DNA of 64,000 nt from Xiphydria camelus (lineage: Eukaryota; Arthropoda; Insecta; Hymenoptera; Xiphydriidae): NCBI GenBank assembly GCA_963678675.1, contig OY783200.1, positions 17,848,603 through 17,912,602 on the forward strand, read 5' to 3'. Below, one piece after another: positions 12,243-22,015 of the stretch. A program made the translations under genes and the position numbers. The notes under the pieces were generated by a model that was given only the letters and a program-made list of their open reading frames with translations, did no database searches and was not told the DNA's origin. The first letter of the stretch is position 1. Each line of letters starts with the position of its first letter.

Positions 12243-12481
12243 GGCAAGGTGAATACAAGGCAAATACAAGGTTATGCCGGCAGCTTCGTGAATAGATGTC
12301 ATAAAAATCCGCGGCGTCGCATGCAAATAGCCTCAGCTGTCAAAAGTATGTCCGCGATAAGTTCGGTTCACGCGTGATTTTTTGGTTAAGAAGCCGTCAG
12401 CGTTTAACGTTAACGTGCGTTACTAATTAGAACATCCGAACGAGCAGGAAATAAGGATTATCCAGATTCCTGCATAGAAAG

Positions 12482-13012
12482 GTAAGTATTAATTGATAAT
12501 AATTTAATGAAATTATCTGCAGGAGGCAAATACATGAAAAGTTTCTTTATTATCTCTTATGCTCGTCTTTCACAGTTGCAGATCCAGCGTCATTGATGCA
12601 GCCAGGATGCAGGATGCAGGATGGAAAAATTACCTGGAGGAGGTACGCGAGGTTCAGGAAGGCCAGATATTCTCTCGACTCGGAGGCGAAGTAATATAGA
12701 AAGGAGACCGCAGGCATTGGTCAGTCTGACAGCTCGGCTATCGAGTAAGTAGCATCCCTGAGATTAACAGTAGGCAGCGAAAAAAAAGTTAATATCTTAT
12801 AAGGAGTATTATATCGAATTCGTATTTCAGATCAGAGGAAGAAGCATAAGATCCAGGGCCCCACAGGCTACGTCGTAGGACCATGCAGAGCAATCCAGTC
12901 GTCATTGAAGATTTGGCTCCACATCTCCCAAAGACTCCTCGACAGCGATATCTGGTTCCATTTGAGAGGAATTTGCATGTTTTCTCCAGTGTCATTAACC
13001 AATTTAGTCTGA
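12482..13012 (+). CDS. Candidate small spliced gene, 101 codons, unknown product
   Basis: Two intron-like intervals are visible. The first runs 12482-12575 (donor AAAG|GTAAGTATT, acceptor CTTTCACAG). The second runs 12745-12830 (donor TCGA|GTAAGTAGC, acceptor GTATTTCAG). Translation from ATG 12621, in a GGATGG context, gives 41 codons plus one base to 12744. Joined to 12831, the frame stays open to TGA 13010-13012. The product would be Arg/Lys-rich at its start (MEKLPGGGTRGSGRPDIL) with no domain I recognise. Exon 3 also holds a different, protein-like frame from ATG 12883, so the phase is uncertain. It may be a host gene remnant, a TE passenger or chance. Confidence 0.3.
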
Positions 13013-13072
13013 ATCCTCATAGATTACTACATAATCGAAATTGAACAAGTCACCCGTCAAATTGACAGGGTT

Positions 13073-13403
13073 CCCTAATTTAGTGTAAAATGTCATAGAT
13101 TCTTAAGATAATATTACTTCTGTTGCCTGTAGTTTATTAATTTAACTTAACTTTTATTAGGTAATAATCAGGCCAAAAACAACAGAAATAATTGCACGTC
13201 TGACGTTTCGGTTCCTCTTCGAACCCTCTTCAGAAACGTAATGAAAGATTCGTTCGACGAGGAATCGAAACGTTAGACGTGCAGTGATTTTTGTTGTTTT
13301 TTGGCCTGATTATTACCTAATAAAAGTTAAGTTAAATTAATATTAAACTACAGGCAACAGAAGTAATATTATCTTAAGAATCTATGAGATTTTAGACTAA
13401 ATT
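13073..13403. mobile_element. 330-bp hairpin element
   Basis: Arms of about 125-150 bp pair: TCATAGATTCTTAAGATAAT with ATCTTAAGAATCTATGAG, and GTAATAATCAGGCC with GGCCTGATTATTAC. The central loop holds CGAAACGTTAGACGTGCA and its mirror. The outermost words (CCAATTTAGTC, CTCATAG) resemble 13004-13025 in the adjacent candidate exon, so the hairpin may have grown from or copied local sequence. Confidence 0.85.
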
Positions 13404-13429
13404 GGTGGAATACTTTTCCGTACATTACA

Positions 13430-15169
13430 CCCCCACAAAAACAGATTCTCTGTAAAAAAAGGCGGCATGTTCATTCAGTGCCAACAAAAATTGATACCTA
13501 CGTAAAATACTCTCCAAAAAAGATTTAAATCAATTAAGATCGCCATGTTCAAGATTTATATATAAAAAGTAAAAGGCATCATTTGAAAGGAAAGTTATTG
13601 TAAATCAAGTTACTAAAAAATTCGACTAAAAAATTTATAAACAAATTTTAATAAAAAAGAACTTGCCGCGTTTAAGTTTTCATATTTAGTCCACTATACC
13701 GAATAATTGGCAGTGCTTGGACGGTGTTAGAATAATTCATAAATTGCACTGCCGAAGTCAAATTCAGAGAAATTCAGAAGGCCCCCGCCTGATTGGTTTC
13801 CCGTGCGACATTCGATATACTGGTGATATCATATAAGTGTATGAATTTATTTAAAATCATAAGTGCATAAACATCGAGTATAATTCTGTCTGAATTTTTT
13901 ATTTTGAAGGAAAAAAACGCGGCAAGTTCTTTTTCATTAAAATTTGTTTATAAATTTTTTAGTCGAATTTTTTAGTTACTTGATTTACAATAATTTTCCT
14001 TTCAAATGATGCCTAATTGGGTCATTCCATACCAAATCGGACACTTTTTGGAGTAACATTTCGAATTTTGCTCAAATTTGGATATATTGTAGTCTTTGTC
14101 GATGTTTAACCGTATCTCGAAGGATTTTTCAAAATTTTGAAAATTGTTGATTTTACAGCCACTTGAAGAATAACGCTGCTTTTTTTTCATTAAATTATAA
14201 TTATCAAACCGGTTGTCGGCTGAGAATAATCTTTTGGATACTAAAAGTGAAAGAGTTGAAAAACCAGAGAAAAATTGCATCAATCAAAAAAAAAATTTTT
14301 TTAATAATTTTATTTGCAATTGATTTAAACAAATGACGTATTTTCATAGCTGGCCACTTTTTAAAAATCTGAAAAAAAGCAAGCATATACTTTGATATCC
14401 TCTCTTTAACGACAAACAAACAAAAATAACGACACTTTAAAATTGACGACACAAAAATTAATTGAAGTTGACGCCGCGTCGGAATTGGCACGTCGACCCC
14501 GCCGCCAGCCACCGGTCGGTGGGTTCGACTCGCTTGGCGACACGCTGGTGGCGGGGCCGACGCGGCGTCAACTTCAATTAATTTTTGTGTCGTCAATTTT
14601 AAAGTGTCGTTATTTTTGTTTATTTGTCGTTAAAGAGAGGATATCAAAGTATATGCTTGCTTTTTTTCAGATTTTTAAAAAGTGGCCAGCTATGAAAATA
14701 CGTCATTTGTTTAAATCAAGTGCAAATAAAATTATTAAAAAAATTTTTTTTTTGATCGATGCAATTTTTCTCTGGTTTTTCAACTCTTTCACTTTTAGTA
14801 CCCAAAAGATTATTCTCAGCCGACAACCGGTTTGATAATTATAATTTAATGAAAAAAAAGCAGCGTTATTTTTCAAGTGGCTGTAAAATCAACAATTTTC
14901 AAAATTTTGAAAAATCCTTCGAGATACGGTTAAACATCGACAAAGACTACAATATATCCAAATTTGAGCAAAATCCGAAATGTTACTCCAAAAAGTGTCC
15001 GATTTGGTATGGAATGACCCCTAGTTTACTTTTTATATATAAATCTTGAACATGGCGATCTTAATTGATTTCAAACCTTTTTTGGAGAGTATTTTACGTA
15101 GGGATCAATTTTTGTTGGCACTGAATGAACATGCCGCCTTTTTTTACAGAGAATCTGTTTTTGTGGGGG
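13430..15169. mobile_element. Foldback element with about 245-bp arms, interrupted by a second palindrome
   Basis: Left arm 13430-13672. The right arm is split into 13915-14013 and 15024-15169. The left arm runs without a break from CCCCACAAAAACAGATTCTC through ATATAAAAAGTAAAAGGCATC to CTTGCCGCG. The right arm mirrors this but is interrupted exactly between the ATGATGCC and TTTACTTTTTATATA parts by the 14016-15021 insertion. The loop (13673-13914) has no gene. Confidence 0.85.
14016..15021. mobile_element. 1.0-kb palindromic element nested in the foldback arm
   Basis: Ends read GGGTCATTCCATACCAAATC and its complement just inside both edges, each flanked by TA (14014-14015 and 15022-15023). 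Arms of about 467 bp (14016-14483 and 14556-15021) are nearly identical, with a GC-rich 72-bp spacer. The spacer edges read CCCCGCCGCCAG and CTGGTGGCGGGG, giving another stem at the centre. Because the arms mirror each other, opposite-strand open frames of 130 codons appear as twins. They are a symmetry effect. The TA flank fits Tc1/mariner-type insertion. Confidence 0.88.
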
Positions 15170-15787
15170 GATTTCACTACTTTTTGGAATTTATTCATGA
15201 GGAGAACGTACATGCAGAAGAATAGCTTTCTATTACCACAAAATTAAAGTCTCACATTTTGTACCGATACGAGCCAATTAATTATAACCACGTTACTTTT
15301 GATTTATTCTCGTGATATTTTGAAAGGGATTTATAGACTAGAGAGCCCTTATATTTTTCACTTTGCCTTAGTATTTTGGAGAAATAAAACATAGGTACCG
15401 CTTTCGAATTTACAGGTCATCGGATTTTTCTTATATTTTGGTCGTCTACAGAAATCCATGAAGACGTTTTACCTTCAACTCTCTCTCTCTCTCTAAGTAT
15501 ACTCTTCCAATGACCATGACGAATTGTTTCATCACATGTAAAGATACCACTTATGACAGTATATATGTTGTTACATACTCGAGACGTTGGAATAGTTTTA
15601 AGAAATCCTTTTGCATGTACCGCTGAAATTCCGACCTTACTCATAAATAAATTTAATTTAATTATTACTACATCATTTACAGCTTCGATGCTGACCTTAC
15701 GACTCATTTCAATCCGAGTAGAACATTCATTGCAAATATCATCATAAGCATGCCAATGCGAATAAAGATCATCTATTAACTGTTGCA
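15170..15787. other. AT-rich intergenic DNA
   Basis: A short CT run lies near 15480-15494. No gene or repeat edge is recognised. Confidence 0.4.
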
Positions 15788-15899
15788 GATCAAGTATTCC
15801 GTTGTGGTGGGTGTCCTGATTGGTCTATTCGCAAAGATGCGTATACGTTTCTTAGCGAGTAGACCAATCAGGATCCCCGCCGCAACGGAATACTTGATC
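15788..15899. repeat. 112-bp hairpin
   Basis: GATCAAGTATTCCGTTG pairs with CAACGGAATACTTGATC. Inside, CCTGATTGGTCTA pairs with TAGACCAATCAGG. The loop is short. It sits 20 bp left of the long-arm element beginning at 15920. Confidence 0.8.
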
Positions 15900-16339
15900 C
15901 TGGTTGGTCTCTTAGCTGACAAGGGGACCCTTCGAAAGTCGGAGCACCGATTGTAATGAATTTTTTTTTATAAATAAAGGGAAGTCCCCTGAGTAACGCT
16001 CATACTTTACTTTTGTCCAATGCGCCTTTGTTTATTTAAAAAAAAAGAAATTGTTTTGACGCGTAAAGTGTGTACTGTAATGTAATACTCGGTATCCAAG
16101 ATAACGGCGTGGCGCAGTCGATTCCCGTGCATGCACTCTTTTTTTTTTTGCCAATTTCGAACTTTTTCACTTTTTTTATTATTCAAACTATTGCTACTAA
16201 TCTTTAGAAGTAAAATAAATCTAGGTAACGTGAATAAAAAAATTTTTTGCATTTAAAACTATATTTTGAACGATTGTTACTAATCATTCGAAGGCAAATT
16301 AGTGAAGTTTTGGTGACAATTTCTATGCTTCACATTAAA

Positions 16340-16576
16340 TGACGTCAATGCCGGGTAAGTGCAAATTACTCATTTTCCTACGAAACATTCATTAAATTTG
16401 GTGGTAATTCACTCGTGACGTCAACACCGGGTAAGTGTCATTCGAAGGCAATTAGTGAAATTTTGGTAACAATTTCTATGTTTCACATTAAATGACGTCA
16501 ATGCCGGGTAAGTGCAAATTACTCATTTTCCTACGAAACATTCATTAAATTTGGTGGTAATTCACTCGTGACGTCA
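16340..16576 (+). promoter_or_regulatory. Four TGACGTCA (CRE-type) sites at 76-77-bp spacing
   Basis: Perfect TGACGTCA octamers start at 16340, 16416, 16493 and 16569. The first three continue as ACGTCAAYRCCGGGTAAGTG. The octamer is the classical CREB/ATF binding site. Spacing of 76, 77 and 76 bp reflects a tandem repeat: a 154-bp unit (16284-16437 and 16438-16590) that is itself a diverged doublet. The array lies directly upstream of the 16632 ORF. Each GGGTAAGTG is also a consensus splice donor, and TTCATCACCAG at 16620-16630 is a plausible acceptor. The regulatory role is inference. Confidence 0.5.
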
Positions 16577-16631
16577 ACACCGTCAATCTCGAGAAGACGC
16601 AATCAAGATCCACTCAATTCTTCATCACCAG

Positions 16632-16919
16632 TTGAGTGCGCCCGCATTCACCGAGATGATTAAATATGCGTGGTTTGCGTCTAAATTGATAGAAGAAAGA
16701 CCTTTTTTCAATAATATAAATGATGTCTGTTTCCCATTGAGCAATTTGAAACAAAAATGTAACTGCGGTTCTGTAACGTTTATGAAATGTGCTTGGTGTA
16801 AAGAGATTTTGTGTTTTAAGTGTTTATATGATATTTATCATCCTAAAGTATGTAAGATGTCGGCCCCAGAATCACCATCGGAATCGTCCGATGGAATTAG
16901 CGATAAGTATACCAATTAA
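16632..16919 (+). CDS. Small cysteine-rich (RING/zinc-ribbon-like) ORF in a TIR element
   Basis: The open frame runs 16632-16919. The first AUG is at 16656, giving about 87 residues. A splice acceptor-like TTCATCACCAG ends exactly at 16630, so it could instead be a terminal exon. Counting from 16632, metal-ligand candidates are C43, C45, C53, C56, C61, C64, H70 and C74 (QKCNCGSV, MKCAWCKE, LCFKCLYDIYHPKVC). This spacing suggests two zinc sites. A short acidic, Ser-rich tail follows. Similar Cys/His-rich tails terminate some cut-and-paste transposases, so it may be the last remnant of one or a stand-alone DNA-binding product. I cannot name the family. Confidence 0.55.
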   Translation: MSAPAFTEMIKYAWFASKLIEERPFFNNINDVCFPLSNLKQKCNCGSVTFMKCAWCKEILCFKCLYDIYHPKVCKMSAPESPSESSDGISDKYTN

Positions 16920-17089
16920 ATTTAAAATTTCACTTGTTACGAATAAATGAAAATGCTTTTTGTAATTGAACGTGTTTAAATTTTGTTTTTTCGCCTTACC
17001 TAGATTTATTTTACTTCTAAAGATTAGTAGCAATAGTTTGAATAATAAAAAAAGTGAAAAAGTTCGAAATTGGCAAAAAAAAAAAGATA

Positions 17090-17168
17090 GTGCATGCACG
17101 GGAATCGAACGCGGGACGCCCGCGTGGTAAGTCTATGCCTTAGCCGACTGCGCCACGCCGTTATCTTG
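17090..17168 (-). tRNA. tRNA-like (SINE or pseudo-tRNA) inside an inverted-repeat arm
   Basis: On the minus strand, TGGCGCAGTCGG (17155-17144) matches the A-box consensus exactly and CGTTCGATTCC (17111-17101) matches the B-box at 10 of 11. Spacing is tRNA-like at about 32 bp between boxes. The T-stem pairs poorly (CCGCG against CCCGT), so a functional tRNA is doubtful. The mirrored left arm (16102-16137) keeps GGCGTGGCGCAGTCG fused to ATTCCCGTGCATGCAC. It lacks everything between, consistent with deletion at a shared TCG. Confidence 0.45.
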
Positions 17169-17497
17169 GATACATTACAGTACACACTTTACACGTCAAA
17201 ATAATTTCTTTTTTTTTAAATAAACAAAGGCGCATTGGACAAAAGTAAAGTATGAGCGTTACTCAGGGGACTTCCCTTTATTTATAAAAAAAAATTCATT
17301 ACAATCGGTGCTCCGACTTTCGAAGGGTCCCCTTGTGAGTCGCGTGCACGCAAAGATACGAGTGACTCGAGAAAGGCCCCCCTGATCTCCCGGTAGCTGT
17401 CAATTCGGGAGATCGAAGCATGTAACCTCGAAATCAAGTATACAAGTGATAAGATAATAATTATTCGGGTTTCTTCGGTGAGTTTCCCCAAGTGTTT

Positions 17498-17684
17498 AAA
17501 GTAGTTACTCCATTATTGTAATCCAATTCCATTATATCTCTTATTTTTCTGCCACGACTTTGATTGTTGATAGTGGATGGATCAGCTAATAAATTTGATT
17601 TTTATTCACTATCAACTATCAAAGTCGTGGCAGAAAAATAAGGGATAAAATGGAATTGGATTACAGTAATGTAGTAACTACTTT
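17498..17684. mobile_element. 187-bp hairpin MITE
   Basis: AAGTAGTTACT at the left pairs with AGTAACTACTT at the right. Long inner arms pair GTAATCCAATTCCATT with AATGGAATTGGATTAC in order, and CTGCCACGACTTTGAT with ATCAAAGTCGTGGCAG. A left-half copy lies at 19449-19520. Confidence 0.85.
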
Positions 17685-17753
17685 ATTATTATTTTTTCTT
17701 TGTCGATATATTTCCTCTCTTTCGTATTATACTATCCCAAGTTCGAATTTATA

Positions 17754-18566
17754 CCGTATGTCCTATGGCCAACCGCGCAGGTGAGCTCCGACCTGAATTC
17801 TTGACTTCGGCAGTATTTATGGTACAGTTAGAGTGGGCTTCAGACGAGTGCGCTGCATAAGAACGAAAAGTGTCGACTGCTCTTCTAATAGCTGTCAATT
17901 CGGGAGATCGAAGCGTTTCGTGTAACCTCAAAATCGTGAAGTTTTGAAAATTAGTAGTGAATAATTTGTAGAAGTGATGAGAAATAATCATAAATAATCT
18001 TCCGAATTGACACCTTAAGTATCGCTCACGCCACTTCGCAAAACTACTTCCTAGACACGCGCGGTGCTAGCGCGGAAATAATTTCTGAAACAAATAGGCA
18101 TGAGGCGTGTAATTCGGTTGGACATCGAAAAAACCCGAATGATTATTAATTCTCACTTCTGAACATTACTTACCATTTATTCAAAGATTCACGATTTCGA
18201 GCTTAGACTTCGATTTCCCGAATTGATAGCCATCGGGAGATCAGACGTTTCACACTTTTCGTAAGAACGCAGCGTAAGAGCGAAAAGCGTCGTCTGATTT
18301 CCCGATGGCTGTCAATTCGGAAGATTATTTATGATTATTTCTCATCACTTCTACAAATTATTTACTACTAATTCAAAACTTTACGATTTTGAGGTTACAC
18401 GAAACGCTTCGATCTCCCGAATTGACAGCTATTAGAAGAGTAGTCGACCCGTTTCCTTCTTATGCAGTGCACTCGTCTGAAGCCCACTCTAACTGTACCA
18501 TAAATACTGCCGAAGTCAAGAATTCAGGTCGCAGCTCACCTGCGCGATTGGCCATAGGACATGCGG
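17754..18566. mobile_element. 0.8-kb long-TIR element, copy A
   Basis: TIRs begin CCGTATGTCCTATGGCCA (left) and end TGGCCATAGGACATGCGG (right), flanked by TATA on both sides. Arms of about 257 bp (17754-18010 and 18308-18566) frame a centre with its own hairpin at 18218-18320. The arm-derived frames that read SPELTAIRR in both orientations are mirror artefacts. A nearly identical copy lies at 62922-63722, about 45 kb away. TATA is self-complementary, so a TA or a TATA duplication both fit. Confidence 0.9.
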
Positions 18567-18881
18567 TATACCGACCTGTCAAACGTGAAGTGTACATGTA
18601 CATCACTTTTATTTCATCTCTTCTTCGCTTCTGGTATAATCATTTACATCCCACCAAGCACGTTTTTGCAAGTAACTTTTCTGTAACATTCCTGCGATAT
18701 TTTGCAATATTCGTGAATACTACCGTATGTTAGAAATATATATTTCTTGATAAATTCGCGAATGTTGCAAAATATCATAGAAACATTTCGGAATCATTAC
18801 ATCGAAAGATTTCCTCAATAAGGTACAGCTCGATAAGATTGCACTTGTCAGAGCTGAATTATATGGGAGGGGGTTGAAATA

Positions 18882-19277
18882 ATTATTTTAGGAAGTCCCA
18901 GAAGAATACAGATGCAGCATAATATAGATCTGTGCTAGAAAGAATAAGGAACAACCTTCGACGAGCATTCGGGCTGTAGCAACAGAGGTTAGAATCAGCA
19001 AGATCATGACAGGGAGGATATTGAAGGATGAACGCACGTCCATGCACTCGAGGCAGCAGATTTAACCCACCGAATAAACTAATGATGCTAGTTCATGCAA
19101 CAACAAGTGGATGATCCTTCATTCGAAAGAAATCCCCTCGTGTTCGCATACGATCTGTAACAAATTGTAAATAACAATCATATGGGGTTTTTGTAATTAT
19201 TTTAGGAAGTCCCAGAAGAAAACAGGTGCAGTAAAATATCGATGCTGTGCTAGAAAGAATAAGGAATAACCCTCGAA
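18882..19277. repeat. Direct repeat pair, about 85 bp each
   Basis: TTATTTTAGGAAGTCCCAGA at about 18881 recurs at about 19197. Both continue through GTGCTAGAAAGAATAAGGAA and CCTTCGA/CCCTCGA. The copies lie about 315 bp apart and differ at scattered bases. Confidence 0.75.
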
Positions 19278-20426
19278 CCCTAATCGATATCAGTGATTCC
19301 TCATTGACTGTCGTTACAACGGAGATGAAGAACAGATGAAATAGAAGTGAGGTACATGTATACTTCAGTTTTGACAGGTCGGTGTGTAAATTGGAACTTG
19401 TAATAGTACGAAAGAGGAAATATATCGATAGAGAAAAAATAATGATTAAGTAATTACTTGATTGTTGTGATCCAATTCCATTGCATCTCCTATTTTTCTC
19501 CCACGGCTTTGATTGTGACAGAGAAGGAAAGGCCATCAATTCATCTCGTGCTCGCATGACGCTAAAACAAAAATAGATTTATCACAAAGATAATTGTCCT
19601 TCCATCGAAAGTGAGGTTAAAGCTGTCAGGTGGCAATTAAACTTATCTGATAGTAATTCTTCTGAGATACTGCCATCTCCTTTCCTGCTCTTTATGCACA
19701 GGCAACCAGAGAAACACAGCACTGCATCCGTTCACTATCTCGATTATCGAAAAAAAAACAAACAATTATTAAACTATACGGAGCGTCTGTCACATTCACC
19801 ACTATTGAGATTCATAACTCCGATTACACTGAATTTTTACATTTTATTAACAAGCGCGTCCGAGGATCGAAATAAACGCGAGATTAATTGCGTTTCGCGA
19901 ATGGAAATATTTTATTAACTTTGAAAATACCCAAACATTTAAGGAATATATTCTTTCACACACTCTCACATACCTTTGATGGCGTATGCGTGTGGCCGTA
20001 TCTGTGTACATATTTCCGATCATGGCCGACTATCGCCGAAGGTAGGCGGAATTTTTGTGAGATTTTGACATATATATATCGCCCGAGAAATCGGATTCTC
20101 GACTTTTAGGCGCAAGGAGCGTGGCTTCGCGTTGCTAAGGAAAAATCTCTGTTAATATGTAACTTATAACATTTATTCTGGTCTCCATCAATAGAGAATA
20201 GTCAATTTATATGGCGTAACTAAGCATAGTTTTGGTTATAACCGTATATTTATTGAGAAAATTCGATGTAAAAATTGAGGGGTGCAGGGGGCAGACATTT
20301 GTGGTGTAAAGAGACACGGGTGCGCGCGCGCTCGCGACATCGGCGCTGTCGTGTCTGAGCGCGAAACTACTTGAATGAACATGCCGCGAGACACTGCCGT
20401 GTCTCTTGATGAGGGCCGTACGAGGG
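19278..20426. other. Intergenic DNA with one partial MITE
   Basis: 19449-19520 is the left half of the 17498-17684 hairpin. About 20300-20420 is CpG-rich. Short frames at 19694-20109 have no recognisable domain. Confidence 0.4.
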
Positions 20427-20745
20427 TTAAGGGGTGAAAATCACTCCTAAACTTGGCCCCCTAAAACCAATTTTCTACGATTTCCCAAAAACAAAGTTGA
20501 ATTTTTTAATGAAACGAATTGAATACCTATTATTCCTTATCGAAAGACGATCACATGTGAAGTACTTTTCTGTAGAAAATCATAGAAAATTGGTTTTAGG
20601 GGGTCAAGTTATGGGTGATTTTCACCCCTTAAATGGCCGAATTAGCACGTACAAAAAAATACGTGTCTAATGTTTTTTGATATACTACATCGTATCGCAG
20701 AATGAAAAAAATTGGTGAGGAACACCTCGGGTACTTTCCTTGTAG
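20427..20745. repeat. Hairpin-bearing dispersed repeat, copy 1
   Basis: A 198-bp hairpin (20431-20628; GGGGTGAAAATCAC against GTGATTTTCACCCC) is bounded by TTAA on both sides. Homology to the reverse-oriented copy at the window end (63882-64000) continues through 20632-20745. The repeating unit is therefore larger than the hairpin, and the TTAA pair need not be a target duplication. Confidence 0.75.
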
Positions 20746-21049
20746 AGTCATTCGAATTAAGTGTGTACAGTGGATAAGTATACGCTTATAAGTTTTCTGC
20801 AAGCATACGATAGCTTAACAAATGGAAGTTTCCAAAGTTTATTGTCATTTAATGTGGCTGCCAGAAGTACGTCAAACTTCTCCGCTCCACTTTGACATAC
20901 ATATTTAGTAGGTAGAATGTTATTTCTTGTAGTGTCACGTTCTGACGTAGCCGTATTCATGAGATTGATAGAAATAAGACGCGGCAGCGGCGAGTAAGCG
21001 ACGGGTAAGTCCCCGTAACGAGATAAAGAATAGGCTAGACCGAACTTAT

Positions 21050-21213
21050 CATCCTTCCCTAAAACAAAAGGGATGGATTCCACCTGAGAAGCAAATTATA
21101 ATCCTTTCCTAAACGGAGATGGATTCCACCTCGAGCAAATAACTCTAGACCATATGCATATTTTCCTTTCCTAAAATCAAGGGAATGGATACCACCCGGA
21201 GCAAGTGGTTCGC
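21050..21213. repeat. Three imperfect 50-60-bp tandem units
   Basis: Each unit has TCCTTTCCTAAA-like sequence followed by GGGATGGATTCCACC or a close variant, at about 21050, 21100 and 21165. Confidence 0.7.
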
Positions 21214-21238
21214 CACGAGCAAGAGTTGTCCTCTTTCA

Positions 21239-22015
21239 GGGCCGGTTTGTCAATGTCCAGTTAAATGTCTTAACTGGTGAATAAAATTAAAGTGGTAGCT
21301 AAACTGTTTATCAATATACACAGCTAACGTTTACTGAGAACTTAAATTAAGATAACTGGAAGTAAATTTAACTAGAAGGTACTGGCGCCAGATACTGAAT
21401 AAACTAGCGGTTATCGCAATTTATAGGTTAGAGTTATCTCTGGTTTTGTGTTCGTGTGCAGTCTAAAATGGATAATATTCGAGATAATATTGGAGACTTT
21501 TTGGAAATTAGCGACGACGCGACGGTGAAAAAATTGTTGAATATGTACAACACGAAAGAAGAACGTACACAGTTTTACCACGGGAAGAACATTTGGTCCA
21601 GCGCTGGCGAGAGAGTTTTCCGCGAAGGGACCGTAAGATAAGCTTCTCGCTATTCTCGGGCCATGAGAACATGGCAGCATCCTCTCTTCTCCCTACCTAC
21701 CCTATCTCATCCCTCGAGTGACCTTCCTTCTACAGGAATATACGCATAAAGAAAGAAATATGTCAACGACGAGGATTTCTAATGCATGAGTTTTAATTTG
21801 AGGGACCTTTGAATAGCCCGCATTCTTTAGCGGAAATTAAACCAATCGAATTGCTTCAAGACAGTGTTGCCTAATTGTCACATCGCTAAACTGGCAGTTA
21901 CAGAACTGACAGATAAAACAGTATTGAAATACGCTACTATTCGGATAACTGTCAGATAAGAATAACTGTTAGATAGCTATCTGACACATTTAACTGGACA
22001 TTGATAAACCGGCCC
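21239..22015. mobile_element. TIR element with TWA-like flanks and a 57-codon ORF
   Basis: Ends GGGCCGGTTTGTCAATGTCC and GGACATTGATAAACCGGCCC, about 30 bp of near-perfect inverted repeat continuing into CAGTTAAATGT. Flanks are TCA and TTA, which would fit a degenerate TWA duplication as in PIF/Harbinger. The superfamily is inference from ends only. The core holds the ORF at 21468. Confidence 0.75.
21468..21641 (+). CDS. 57-codon ORF inside TIR element, unknown
   Basis: Starts at AAAATGG (21468). The product begins MDNIRDNIGDFLEISDDATV and has a mixed acidic/basic composition expected of a soluble helical segment. It ends at TAA after GTAAGATAA, so a splice donor-like GTAAGA overlaps the end and the frame might be a first exon. 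I do not recognise a domain. The upstream 220 bp inside the element could hold a promoter, but I see no TATA box. Confidence 0.35.
   Translation: MDNIRDNIGDFLEISDDATVKKLLNMYNTKEERTQFYHGKNIWSSAGERVFREGTVR

Larger units (their letters stand above)
15920..17335. mobile_element. 1.4-kb long-inverted-repeat element with zinc-finger-like ORF
   Basis: Ends CAAGGGGACCC and GGGTCCCCTTG. Left arm about 15920-16228 and right arm about 16997-17335. They match closely except that the left arm has lost about 40 bp within a tRNA-like sequence that is whole in the right arm. The core holds a four-site CRE array (16340-16576) and one short ORF (16632-16919). No transposase is present, so it must be non-autonomous or use an unknown mechanism. 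No clear target duplication is seen. Confidence 0.85.

Noticed and set aside
14204..14835. Twin 130-codon frames on opposite strands with the same sequence
   Set aside because: Generated by the mirror symmetry of the 14016-15021 palindrome; two copies of one arm, not two genes.
17090..17168. Functional tRNA gene
   Set aside because: T-stem does not pair and the unit lies inside a transposon arm; kept only as tRNA-like.
17749..18733. Frames reading SPELTAIRR in both orientations, again at 62794-63877
   Set aside because: Inverted arms of the 0.8-kb element, with no protein features.
20940..21030. GCGGCAGCGGCGAGTAAGCG-like text suggesting 28S rRNA
   Set aside because: Only a few bases resemble rRNA; no flanking rRNA helices can be followed.
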